Positions 1 through 7,065 of a stretch of 14,813 bases of DNA are shown in pieces. The translations under genes were made by a program, and so were the position numbers. Numbering within the stretch: the stretch's first letter is position 1; the number at the start of each line of letters is the position of its first letter. The DNA is from DSAR01 sp034437315 (GTDB taxonomy: Bacteria; Chloroflexota; Anaerolineae; B4-G1), in the NCBI GenBank assembly GCA_034437315.1, contig DAOTUC010000039.1:1-14813 (forward strand), in the 5' to 3' direction. The notes beneath the pieces were generated by a model, which saw only the letters and a list, made by a program, of their open reading frames with translations, had not been told where the DNA came from and made no database searches.

Positions 1-6
1 CATCAT

Positions 7-103
7 AGACCCTAAAGGTTTTTGCGCTGGTTTTGATGGAAAAAGGTCATTGTTTAAGGCAAAAACGTTGTTTGCGCGGCCTTGAGCAAAACCTTTAGGG
101 TCT
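7..103. repeat. 16-bp perfect inverted repeat with 65-nt spacer
   Basis: AGACCCTAAAGGTTTT at 7-22 is the exact reverse complement of AAAACCTTTAGGGTCT at 88-103. The 65-nt spacer is A/T-richer than the rest of the window and contains no ORF. The arms could pair in RNA or mark the ends of a small non-autonomous repeat element. No target-site duplication is evident in the bases next to the arms. The inverted repeat is certain; its nature is not. Confidence 0.75.
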
Positions 104-212
104 CGCCATGCGAAATCCCAGAGAACCCGAATTTATTCGCCTGGGACAAATGCGCCGTCAAGATGACGGCGCTCCCCCCGCTGTTGGCAATACTTTTGCA
201 ACGAAATTGTAA
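104..212. other. Non-coding stretch upstream of the sensor kinase promoter
   Basis: No plausible coding sequence is present. The one structure I see is an 8-bp perfect stem, GCGCCGTC (152-159) with GACGGCGC (165-172), around a 5-nt loop. It is followed by a C-run (174-179), not a T-run, so it does not look like a rho-independent terminator on the plus strand. It could close a transcript from the left, act as a processing site, or belong to the same repeat unit as the inverted repeat at 7-103. Confidence 0.5.
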
Positions 213-241
213 TTGACACAGCGTGGAAATTCGGCTACACT
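213..241 (+). promoter_or_regulatory. Sigma70-type promoter for the two-component operon
   Basis: A perfect -35 hexamer TTGACA (213-218) is followed after exactly 17 nt by a -10-like TACACT (236-241, 4 of 6 matches to TATAAT). Transcription would start near 248, leaving a leader of about 73 nt before the kinase start codon. This is the best promoter match on the plus strand in the window. Confidence 0.65.
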
Positions 242-267
242 ATACAGGATTAACGACGGTTCGTGGT

Positions 268-297
268 GCGCTGCTAGGCGGCGGCGTTGAGCAGCGC
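268..297 (+). promoter_or_regulatory. Leader hairpin upstream of the sensor kinase
   Basis: GCGCTGCT (268-275) pairs perfectly with AGCAGCGC (290-297) around a 14-nt G-rich loop. The hairpin lies between the predicted transcription start (near 248) and the likely ribosome binding site (310-315, TAGGTG). No T-run follows, so it is not an obvious terminator. It may affect mRNA stability or translation; no known riboswitch class is recognised. Confidence 0.4.
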
Positions 298-320
298 TCT
301 GATGCGGGGTAGGTGTGTAG

Positions 321-2924
321 ATGGCTAGCGAGCGCGTCCCAGATACGACGACTGACCTGAAACCGGGCAGCCACCTATGTTGCTTCTACGAGACCGAGGA
401 AGAGCACCGGGCTATTCTCACGCCGTACCTGCAACAGGGGCTGGCGCGGGGTGAGAAGGTGATCTACATCGTTGACGAACGCACCGCCGACGTCGTCCTG
501 GGATACCTGCGAGACGCCGGCCTGGCGGTTGAGGATTACGTCGATCGCGGCCAATTCGCCATGTTAACCAGCGAGGAAACCTACCTCAAGCATGGCGCTT
601 TCGATCCGGAGGCGATGATCGCCCTGCTCCAATCCGAGGTCGATCAGGCCCTGGAAGAAGGCTACTCACTCCTGCGCCTCACCGGAGAGATGACCTGGGT
701 CCTCCGAGGGCTTCCCGGTTCCCAGCGATTGATCGAATATGAGACCAGGCTGAACAATTTCTTGCCCTACGTCCAATGTATCGCCCTGTGTCAATATGAT
801 CAACGGCGTTTTCAGCCCGATTTGCTCCTGAATATCCTGTACACCCATCCCATCGTCGCGATTGGCGCGTTGGTGATCGACAACTTCTATTACACCCCGC
901 CCGACGTATTCCTGCACACCGCCCCCGCGTCGACCAAGTGGCGCTATCTAATCGAAAGCCTGGTCCAGCGCCATCAAGCGGAGGAAGCTTATCGCACCCT
1001 GGTCGAGCACTCCCTGCAAGGCCTGACCATCTTACAGGACGGGCGGATCGTCTTCGCCAATGAGGCCCTGGCCCAGATGGTCGGTTACAGCCGGGATGAA
1101 TTATTGGCGTTCTCGGTCGATGACGTGCAATCCATCCTGTATCCCGATGACCGAGATCAAGTCTGGCAGTGGATGCAGGACCATTTACAGGGGCGACCGG
1201 TTTCTCCAAGATGGCCGTTCCGTTTCATCCATCAGGATGGATCGATCCGCTGGGTAGAGGCGCTGGTCAGTCACATCGAATATCGGGACGAGCCGGCGAT
1301 CCAGGTCGCCTATCTCGACGTCAGCGAGCGCAAATGGGCCGAGAGAGCCCTGCGAGAGAGCGAGGCTCGCTTGAGAACGCTCATTGAGAGCACCGAGGAC
1401 ATCATCTGCCTGCACGATTTTGATGGCCGCTACCTCTATTATCACGGCCCCGGTCGCTATGGGATCCAGGCCGCCGACGTCCTGGGCCGGACGCCGGTCG
1501 ACCTGTTTGGCGAAGAGGACGCCCGCCCGATCATCCAACAGATTCAAGAGGTCATCAGGCGTGGGGAGAGCAAGACGGTTGAAAACTACGTCGCCTGGCA
1601 GGGGGAAAGGCTCTGTTTCTCCGAGCAGATCATTCCGGTGCGGGACGAGCAAGGCCACATCGTCGCCGTCGCCAAGTATTGCCACAACGTCACAGGGCGG
1701 AAAAAAACGGAGGAGGCCCTGCGGCGGCGCAATCGAGAAATGGCCTTGCTCAACCGGGCCGGCCATGCCATTAGCTCGTCCCTCGACCTGGACCAGATCC
1801 TCAACACCCTCCTCGAGGAAATCCGCCACCTGATGGACGTTGTCGCCTGTTCCGTCTGGCTGGTGGACCCGGCGACCGACGAGCTGGTTTGCCAACAGGC
1901 CACCGGTCCCCAGAAAGAGCGTGTCCAGGGATGGCGGTTGGCGGCGGGGCAGGGACTCGCCGGTTGGGCTGTGCGTCACGACGAGAGCCTGCTCGTGGAC
2001 GACGTGCGCGCCGATGAGCGTTATTACGCCGAGGTCGCCCGCCAAATTGGATTGGACATTTGCGCCATCGTCACCGTGCCATTGAAAGCCAAGGAAGCGG
2101 TCATCGGCGTCATTCAGGTCATCGACACCCAGGTGGGCCGCTTTCGGGAGATGGACCTGCGGCTGCTGGAACCCCTGGCCTCCAGCGCCGCCATCGCCAT
2201 CGAAAACGCTCGCCTCTACGACGCCGAGCTATTGGCTCGCCAGCAGTTGCGCGATTTGGCCAGTTACCTCCAGACCGCCCGTGAGGAGGAACGGGCCTAC
2301 GTGGCGCGGGAGATTCACGACGAATTGGGCCAGATGTTGACCGCGTTGAAGATCGATCTATCCTGGCTCGACCAACGCACGCCCGAAACCGAACCGCAGG
2401 TAAGGGAACGATTGCTGACCATGTCGGACCTGATCGACGCGACGATCCATACGGTGCGCCGCGTCGCGACGGAACTGCGACCCGGCCTGTTGGATGACCT
2501 GGGATTGATCGCGGCGTTGGAATGGCAGGCCCAGGATTTCGAGGAACGCACCGGGCTGGCGTGCGAACGCCATCTACCTGACGAAGATATGTCGCTCAAT
2601 CAGGATCTGGCGACCACGCTCTTCCGTATTTTCCAGGAGACCTTGACCAACGTCGCCCGGCATGCCCATGCGACCCAGGTGCAGGTCTCGTTCGAGCGCA
2701 CCCCGCGCCATTTGACGCTCACCGTGCAGGATGACGGCGTCGGAATCACGCCGGCCCAGATCGCCAGCCCCAAGTCATTGGGCCTGATCGGCATTCGGGA
2801 GCGCGTCCGCGCCTGGAAGGGCGAAGCGTCGTTCCGCGCGGCCCCCGACCAGGGGACGAGCGTCGTCGTGCGCATCCCGTTAAACGACGCAGCCTGGAGA
2901 AAGGCGGCCTTCCCATATGATTAG
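321..2924 (+). CDS. MEDS-PAS-PAS-GAF sensor histidine kinase, NarL type
   Basis: This is an 867-aa sensor kinase that would autophosphorylate and pass phosphate to the response regulator encoded immediately downstream. Domains in order: MEDS (MEthanogen/methylotroph DcmR Sensory domain, about 14-200), PAS (about 222-335), PAS (about 346-465), GAF (about 480-630), HisKA_3 dimerisation domain (about 654-722) and HATPase (about 760-853). The phospho-acceptor is His666 in REIHDELGQ. The N-box Asn777 lies in ETLTNVARHAHA, and the G-boxes are DDGVGI (804-809) and GLIGIRERV (821-829). No membrane segment or signal peptide is visible, so the protein should be cytoplasmic and sense an internal signal. 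The MEDS start carries a His-Leu-Cys-Cys motif (18-21); the ligand is unknown. The ATG at 321 follows TAGGTG by 5 nt. The 3' end overlaps the next gene by 8 bp, supporting co-translation. Confidence 0.93.
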   Translation: MASERVPDTTTDLKPGSHLCCFYETEEEHRAILTPYLQQGLARGEKVIYIVDERTADVVLGYLRDAGLAVEDYVDRGQFAMLTSEETYLKHGAFDPEAMIALLQSEVDQALEEGYSLLRLTGEMTWVLRGLPGSQRLIEYETRLNNFLPYVQCIALCQYDQRRFQPDLLLNILYTHPIVAIGALVIDNFYYTPPDVFLHTAPASTKWRYLIESLVQRHQAEEAYRTLVEHSLQGLTILQDGRIVFANEALAQMVGYSRDELLAFSVDDVQSILYPDDRDQVWQWMQDHLQGRPVSPRWPFRFIHQDGSIRWVEALVSHIEYRDEPAIQVAYLDVSERKWAERALRESEARLRTLIESTEDIICLHDFDGRYLYYHGPGRYGIQAADVLGRTPVDLFGEEDARPIIQQIQEVIRRGESKTVENYVAWQGERLCFSEQIIPVRDEQGHIVAVAKYCHNVTGRKKTEEALRRRNREMALLNRAGHAISSSLDLDQILNTLLEEIRHLMDVVACSVWLVDPATDELVCQQATGPQKERVQGWRLAAGQGLAGWAVRHDESLLVDDVRADERYYAEVARQIGLDICAIVTVPLKAKEAVIGVIQVIDTQVGRFREMDLRLLEPLASSAAIAIENARLYDAELLARQQLRDLASYLQTAREEERAYVAREIHDELGQMLTALKIDLSWLDQRTPETEPQVRERLLTMSDLIDATIHTVRRVATELRPGLLDDLGLIAALEWQAQDFEERTGLACERHLPDEDMSLNQDLATTLFRIFQETLTNVARHAHATQVQVSFERTPRHLTLTVQDDGVGITPAQIASPKSLGLIGIRERVRAWKGEASFRAAPDQGTSVVVRIPLNDAAWRKAAFPYD

Positions 2925-3549
2925 GGTGCTGGTGGCAGACGATCACGCCGTCGTCCGGCGCGGACTGGTCGCAATTTTAAACGCCGAACCGTCGATGCTC
3001 GTGGTCGGAGAGGCGAGCAACGGGCGAGACGCGCTCAGGGCGGTGCGCGAGCACGAGTATGATGTGCTCGTGCTCGACATCACCATGCCCGACCTCGGCG
3101 GACTGGAAGTCCTGCGCCAGATTCAGGGGATCAGGCCCCAATTGCCCATTCTAATCCTCAGTGTGCATTCGGAAGAGCAATACGCCGCTCGCGCCCTGAA
3201 GGCCGGCGCCGCCGGGTACATGAACAAAGAGAGCGCGCCGGACGAATTGGTCAGCGCGATCAACCAGGTCGCCAGAGGGCGGAAATACGTGACGCCGTCG
3301 TTGGCCCAGCGGCTGGCGGACCGTCTGGGAGAGCCGGGCGCTCAGGCTCCCCACGACGCGCTCTCGAACCGCGAATATCAGGTGATGTGCATGCTGGCCT
3401 CCGGAAAGACCACCTCCGACATCGCCGAGGCGCTCTCGCTTAGCGTGAAGACCATCAGCACCTACCGCGCCCGCATCCTCGAAAAGATGAAGCTGGAAAA
3501 CACCGCCGAAATTATCCGCTACGCCATCAAACGCGGCCTGGTCGAGTAG
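2917..3549 (+). CDS. NarL/LuxR-family response regulator
   Basis: This 210-aa regulator has an N-terminal receiver domain (about 1-120) and a C-terminal LuxR-type helix-turn-helix (about 147-208). Receiver residues are intact: acidic pocket Asp8/Asp9, phospho-acceptor Asp54 in VLDITMPD, Ser82 at the switch position and Lys104 in YMNKES. The DNA-binding domain shows the usual LSNREYQV start and the recognition region SLSVKTISTYRARI. Its start codon lies inside the end of the kinase gene, with a GAGAAAGG stretch (2897-2904) upstream. Together the two genes are a typical NarL-type pair, and phosphorylation should promote dimerisation and promoter binding. The targets are not identifiable here. 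The acetate-CoA ligase operon starting 162 bp downstream is a natural candidate, but I found no clear operator in the gap. Confidence 0.95.
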   Translation: MIRVLVADDHAVVRRGLVAILNAEPSMLVVGEASNGRDALRAVREHEYDVLVLDITMPDLGGLEVLRQIQGIRPQLPILILSVHSEEQYAARALKAGAAGYMNKESAPDELVSAINQVARGRKYVTPSLAQRLADRLGEPGAQAPHDALSNREYQVMCMLASGKTTSDIAEALSLSVKTISTYRARILEKMKLENTAEIIRYAIKRGLVE

Positions 3550-3588
3550 GCCGCCGCGCTACTCCCCGTCAAATTCCTCCCATTTTGC

Positions 3589-3617
3589 TTGCCAAAAAGC
3601 CCCTTTAGGTGTACCAT
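3589..3617 (+). promoter_or_regulatory. Candidate promoter for the acetate-CoA ligase operon
   Basis: TTGCCA (3589-3594, 5 of 6 matches to the -35 consensus) is separated by 17 nt from TACCAT (3612-3617, 4 of 6 matches to the -10). It lies in the 162-bp gap after the response regulator and would give a leader of roughly 90 nt. The match is moderate and could be chance, but the spacing is optimal and the location sensible. Confidence 0.4.
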
Positions 3618-3711
3618 TAAGCCCGGTGTGATGTACTCAGGCGATCGCAACCGCCGGCCGCCTGGGTCAATTCTCGGGAGAAATAATTGCAACTCGAATT
3701 GTGAGGAATTT

Positions 3712-5805
3712 ATGCTAGATACTTTTTTCAAACCCCAATCGGTCGCCGTGATTGGCGCCTCGCGCGATCCAGAGAAGTTGGGGTATGCTGTTCTGTTCAA
3801 CATCCAGGACGCCGGGTTCGAGGGAGATCTATATCCCATCAATCCCAAGGCGGATGAGATTCTGGGTTTGCCGGCTTACACTTCCGTCTTGGACGCGCCG
3901 GGCTCGGTGGACTTGGCTGTGATCGTCATCCCGTATCCTTACGTTCCGGATGCGCTGAGGGAATGCGGGGAGAAGGACATCCCCTCGGTCGTCATCATCT
4001 CCGCCGGGTTCCGCGAGGCCGGGCGCGAAGGGTTGGAGCGGGAGCGGGAACTGATCGACATCGCCGAGCAGCACGATATGCGCTTGATCGGCCCCAACTG
4101 CCTGGGCGTGATCGATACCGACGCCCCCCTGAACGCCACCTTCGCCGCCGGTATGCCCCCCGGCGGGCCGATGGCCTTTATGTCCCAATCCGGCGCGCTG
4201 GGCACGGCGGTGCTGGACATGGCGATGGCCGGCCGGATCGGCTTTTCCAAATTCGCCAGCCTGGGCAACAAGGCCGACGTCGGCGAGATCGACCTGCTGG
4301 AGGCCTGGGGCGCGGACGAGGCCTCGCGCGTGATCCTCGTCTACGTCGAGGGTGTGTCGGATGGGCAGCGCTTCATCGAGACGGCGCGCCGCATCACGCG
4401 CCAGAAACCGGTGGTGGCGATCAAATCCGGCGTGACCGCCTCCGGTTCGCGGGCGGTCTCCTCCCACACCGGCAGCCTTGCCGGTTCGGAGGCGGCCTAC
4501 AAGGCGGCCTTTCGACAGGCAGGCATCATCCGCGCGTCGTCGATGGAGGCGCTGTTCGATTTTTCCCGCGCCTTCGCCTACCAACCGCTGCTGGAGGGCG
4601 ACCGCATCGGGATCGTGACCAACGCCGGCGGGCCGGGCATCCTGGCGACCGACGCGCTGGAACACGCCGATATGGAGATCGCGCGGCTCAGTTCGGAGAC
4701 GACCCAGGCGTTGACCGATTACTTGCCCGGCGCCGCCAGCGTGGGGAACCCGGTCGACGTGTTGGGAGACGCGCTGGCCGATCGCTACGAACGGGCGATT
4801 GAACTGACGCTCAACGATTCCAACGTCGATGGCTTAATCGTCATCGTCACCCCCCAGGCGATGACCGAGATCGAGAAAACCGCCCACGCAGTCGGGCGGA
4901 TGGCCCAGGCATCGGACAAACCGGTGTTAGGCTGCTTTATGGGAGAGGCGCGCATTGCCGCTGGCATCGACGTCCTGTGGGAACACGGTGTGCCCAACTA
5001 CCCCTTCCCCGAACGGGCCGCGTCCGCCCTGGCTGCGATGCGCGATTACCGGCGCGAGCGCGAGCGCCCGCTGTTTGAGCCGGAACCGGCTCAAGAGTGC
5101 GTGCCGGTCGTGCGAGAACTTTTCGACCAGGTGCGTTCCGCAGGGCGCGTGTCCATCGGCGATGCGGAGGCCTGGGAGGTGCTCAAATGTTACGGGTTCA
5201 CCGTGCCGGAATCCCGCCTGGCGGAAACGGCTGATGAGGCGGTCGAGATCGCCGAGGAAATCGGCTATCCGGTGGTGATGAAAATCGCCTCGCCTGAGAT
5301 CTTGCACAAGACCGACGTCGGCGGCGTCAAACTGGATTTGCGGTCCGCGGAGGACGTGCGGGACGCCTTCGACCTGATGGTCTACCGGGCCGGGCGATAC
5401 GTACCGGGGGCGGAGATCTGGGGCTGCCAGGTGCAGCAGATGGTGACGGGCGGACGCGAGGTGTTGCTCGGCATGAACCGCGATCCCCAATTTGGGCCAC
5501 TGGTCGCTTTTGGATTGGGCGGCATTTACGTGGAGGCCCTGAAAGACGTCGCCTTCCGCGTGGCCCCCTTCAGCCGCCAGGAGGCGGACGAGATGATCCG
5601 GGAGATTCGCTCCTACGCCTTGCTGGAAGGCGTGCGTGGCGAACCGCCGGCCGATCACGAGGCGATGGTGGACGCCTTGTTGCGGATCAGCCGGTTGGTG
5701 ACCGACTTCCCGGAAATCGTCGAGTTGGACATTAACCCGTTGATGGTCTTCGAGGAAGGGAAGGGCGCGATGGCTATCGACATGCGTTTGATATTGTCTT
5801 CATAA
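3712..5805 (+). CDS. Acetate-CoA ligase (ADP-forming), fused alpha and beta subunits
   Basis: The 697-aa enzyme converts acyl-CoA (typically acetyl-CoA) plus ADP and phosphate to free acid, CoA and ATP, a substrate-level phosphorylation step in the cytoplasm. The alpha part carries a CoA-binding Rossmann domain (SVAVIGAS, 10-17) and succinyl-CoA ligase-like domains. His252 in SSHTGSLAG is the expected phospho-His. The C-terminal beta part (about 470-695) is an ATP-grasp_5 domain with the family motif LHKTDVGGVKL (531-541; His532) and ELDINPLMVF (671-680). The length, about 700 aa, is usual for fused forms. The frame stays open upstream to 3589, but that extension does not resemble the family. 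The ATG at 3712 directly precedes the Rossmann strand and has GAGGA (3703-3707) 4 nt upstream. Substrate range (acetate, propionate or aryl acids) cannot be read from the sequence. Confidence 0.93.
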   Translation: MLDTFFKPQSVAVIGASRDPEKLGYAVLFNIQDAGFEGDLYPINPKADEILGLPAYTSVLDAPGSVDLAVIVIPYPYVPDALRECGEKDIPSVVIISAGFREAGREGLERERELIDIAEQHDMRLIGPNCLGVIDTDAPLNATFAAGMPPGGPMAFMSQSGALGTAVLDMAMAGRIGFSKFASLGNKADVGEIDLLEAWGADEASRVILVYVEGVSDGQRFIETARRITRQKPVVAIKSGVTASGSRAVSSHTGSLAGSEAAYKAAFRQAGIIRASSMEALFDFSRAFAYQPLLEGDRIGIVTNAGGPGILATDALEHADMEIARLSSETTQALTDYLPGAASVGNPVDVLGDALADRYERAIELTLNDSNVDGLIVIVTPQAMTEIEKTAHAVGRMAQASDKPVLGCFMGEARIAAGIDVLWEHGVPNYPFPERAASALAAMRDYRRERERPLFEPEPAQECVPVVRELFDQVRSAGRVSIGDAEAWEVLKCYGFTVPESRLAETADEAVEIAEEIGYPVVMKIASPEILHKTDVGGVKLDLRSAEDVRDAFDLMVYRAGRYVPGAEIWGCQVQQMVTGGREVLLGMNRDPQFGPLVAFGLGGIYVEALKDVAFRVAPFSRQEADEMIREIRSYALLEGVRGEPPADHEAMVDALLRISRLVTDFPEIVELDINPLMVFEEGKGAMAIDMRLILSS

Positions 5806-5862
5806 CGTCTCAAATGAGCTTCGCCCATCTCAATCTATGCGGAGATTTGAAAGGAGCCTATC

Positions 5863-6942
5863 GTGAAAGCTTTGTACATTACTTCTGTTGAACATTTCTC
5901 GGGGAAGACGGCGATCTGCCTGGCCCTGGGACGTCGACTCCAGCGTGAGGGGTATAAGGTGGGATATTTCAAACCCCTGTCGACTCAGCCGTGGGAACCG
6001 ACGCCGGGCACAGCATTTGACGAGGACGCCGATTTCATCAAGCGCGTGCTCGAATTGGATGACGCCCTGGAGGACATCGTGGGCGTCGTGTTGACCCCCA
6101 AGCTGGCGCGAGAGATGCGCTGCGGTTGCACCGAGCGGGATCTGTTGAGCGAGATGGCGGCGGCTTACGAGCGAGTTGCGGAGGGGAAAGACGTGATGCT
6201 GGTCGAAGGCGCCGGTTCGTTGCGCGAGGGCGCCAGCCTGCGCCTGGGACCGACGATGGTCACCGAGGCGCTGGATATGCCCGCCCTGGTCGTCGTGCGT
6301 TACCACAATCGCGTGAGCCATGGCGACGATTGTGTGGCGTCCCACCTGCTGCTCGGCGAGCGGTTACTGGGCACGGTCATCAACGCGGTGCCGACGCGGG
6401 AATACAAATTGGCCGATCAGGTCTGCAACCCTTGCCTGGAGAAACAGGGCATCCGTGTGCTGGCTACCCTGCCGTTCGTCGAACGCTTGCAGGCGATCAG
6501 CGTGGGCGAAATCGCCGACGTTTTGAAAGGCGAGTTCCTGGCGCTGCCCGAGAAGCGCGACGTGCTCGTCGAGCACCTGGTCGTCGGCGCGATGAGCGCG
6601 GAACAGGCGCTGCCCCGCATTCGCCGCATATCCGGTTCCAAGGCCATCATCACCGGCGGCGACCGGGCGGACATTCAACTGGTGGCTTTAGAGACCGCCA
6701 CCCAGTGTCTGATCCTGACCGGGCATCTGCGCCCGGTGCCGGAGGTCCTGCGACGCGCCGAGGACATCGGCGTCCCGGTGTTGCTGGTGCGTGAGAACAC
6801 GATGGAGACGGTCGAGGCGATCGAGAACGTCTTTGGCAAGACCCGCCTGGGCCAGGCGGCCAAGCTAGAGCAGTTCGAGGCGTTGCTCGATGAGCATTTT
6901 GATTTCCATCGATTGTATTCCACATTGGGGTTGGATGGCTAA
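5863..6942 (+). CDS. Phosphotransacetylase N-terminal-like protein (P-loop plus DRTGG)
   Basis: The 359-aa protein has a BioD-like P-loop domain (about 1-215) and a DRTGG domain (about 217-330). The modified P-loop is SVEHFSGKTA (8-17), with VEGAGS (114-119) as a Walker-B-like segment. The DRTGG part shows ITGGDRADIQ (263-272) and LILTGHLRP (283-291). This matches the N-terminal half of long bacterial Pta proteins, where these domains modulate activity. The catalytic PTA_PTB domain is absent, so the protein should not itself make acetyl phosphate. It starts at GTG 5863 behind AAGGAG (5851-5856) and lies 57 bp after the acetate-CoA ligase, so co-transcription is likely. I infer a nucleotide- or metabolite-sensing partner of acetyl-CoA metabolism. 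A BioD-like ligase activity cannot be excluded. Confidence 0.85.
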   Translation: MKALYITSVEHFSGKTAICLALGRRLQREGYKVGYFKPLSTQPWEPTPGTAFDEDADFIKRVLELDDALEDIVGVVLTPKLAREMRCGCTERDLLSEMAAAYERVAEGKDVMLVEGAGSLREGASLRLGPTMVTEALDMPALVVVRYHNRVSHGDDCVASHLLLGERLLGTVINAVPTREYKLADQVCNPCLEKQGIRVLATLPFVERLQAISVGEIADVLKGEFLALPEKRDVLVEHLVVGAMSAEQALPRIRRISGSKAIITGGDRADIQLVALETATQCLILTGHLRPVPEVLRRAEDIGVPVLLVRENTMETVEAIENVFGKTRLGQAAKLEQFEALLDEHFDFHRLYSTLGLDG

Positions 6943-6967
6943 ACGTTCGATGCAGGTGAAGCTAACT

Positions 6968-7005
6968 TGTGCGGCGCGATCAACCTGCCTGTGCGGCGCG
7001 GATCA
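6968..7005 (+). repeat. Near-perfect direct repeat upstream of enolase
   Basis: TGTGCGGCGCGATCA (6968-6982) recurs as TGTGCGGCGCGGATCA (6990-7005), differing by one inserted G and offset by 22 nt. The second copy forms the left arm of the hairpin at 6994-7017. It may be a recent local duplication or part of a dispersed repeat family. Confidence 0.6.
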
Positions 7006-7017
7006 CAATCCGCGCCG
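6994..7017. promoter_or_regulatory. 10-bp perfect hairpin between the DRTGG gene and enolase
   Basis: CGGCGCGGAT (6994-7003) and ATCCGCGCCG (7008-7017) are exact reverse complements around a 4-nt CACA loop, giving a very stable stem. The following bases are AGGGGTTAGC, with no T-tract, so this is not a standard intrinsic terminator. It may protect the upstream mRNA 3' end, act as a factor-dependent stop, or be a dispersed repeat. Confidence 0.55.
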
Positions 7018-7048
7018 AGGGGTTAGCGACCCACTGTCAATAGAAAAT

Positions 7049-7057
7049 AGGAGGTAA
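7049..7057 (+). promoter_or_regulatory. Strong ribosome binding site of enolase
   Basis: AGGAGGTAA is a near-perfect anti-Shine-Dalgarno match 8 nt before the enolase ATG at 7066. It is the strongest ribosome binding site in the window, as expected for an abundant glycolytic enzyme, and it fixes the start codon. Confidence 0.8.
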
Positions 7058-7065
7058 TCATCATC

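Noticed and set aside
1185..2045. 286-codon minus-strand open frame inside the sensor kinase
   Set aside because: It is antisense to the PAS and GAF regions, with no domain or ribosome binding site; it reflects GC-rich codon use.
3589..3711. N-terminal extension of the acetate-CoA ligase to an upstream ATG
   Set aside because: The extension has no family resemblance, would place the start over the candidate promoter, and the internal ATG at 3712 has its own ribosome binding site and begins the CoA-binding domain.
3829..4665. 278-codon minus-strand open frame inside the acetate-CoA ligase
   Set aside because: It is an antisense shadow with low-complexity Arg/Gly/His composition and no family resemblance.
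5832..5849. Small stem (AATCT/AGATT) before the DRTGG gene
   Set aside because: Only 5 A/T-rich base pairs with a 6-nt loop and no T-tract; likely chance.
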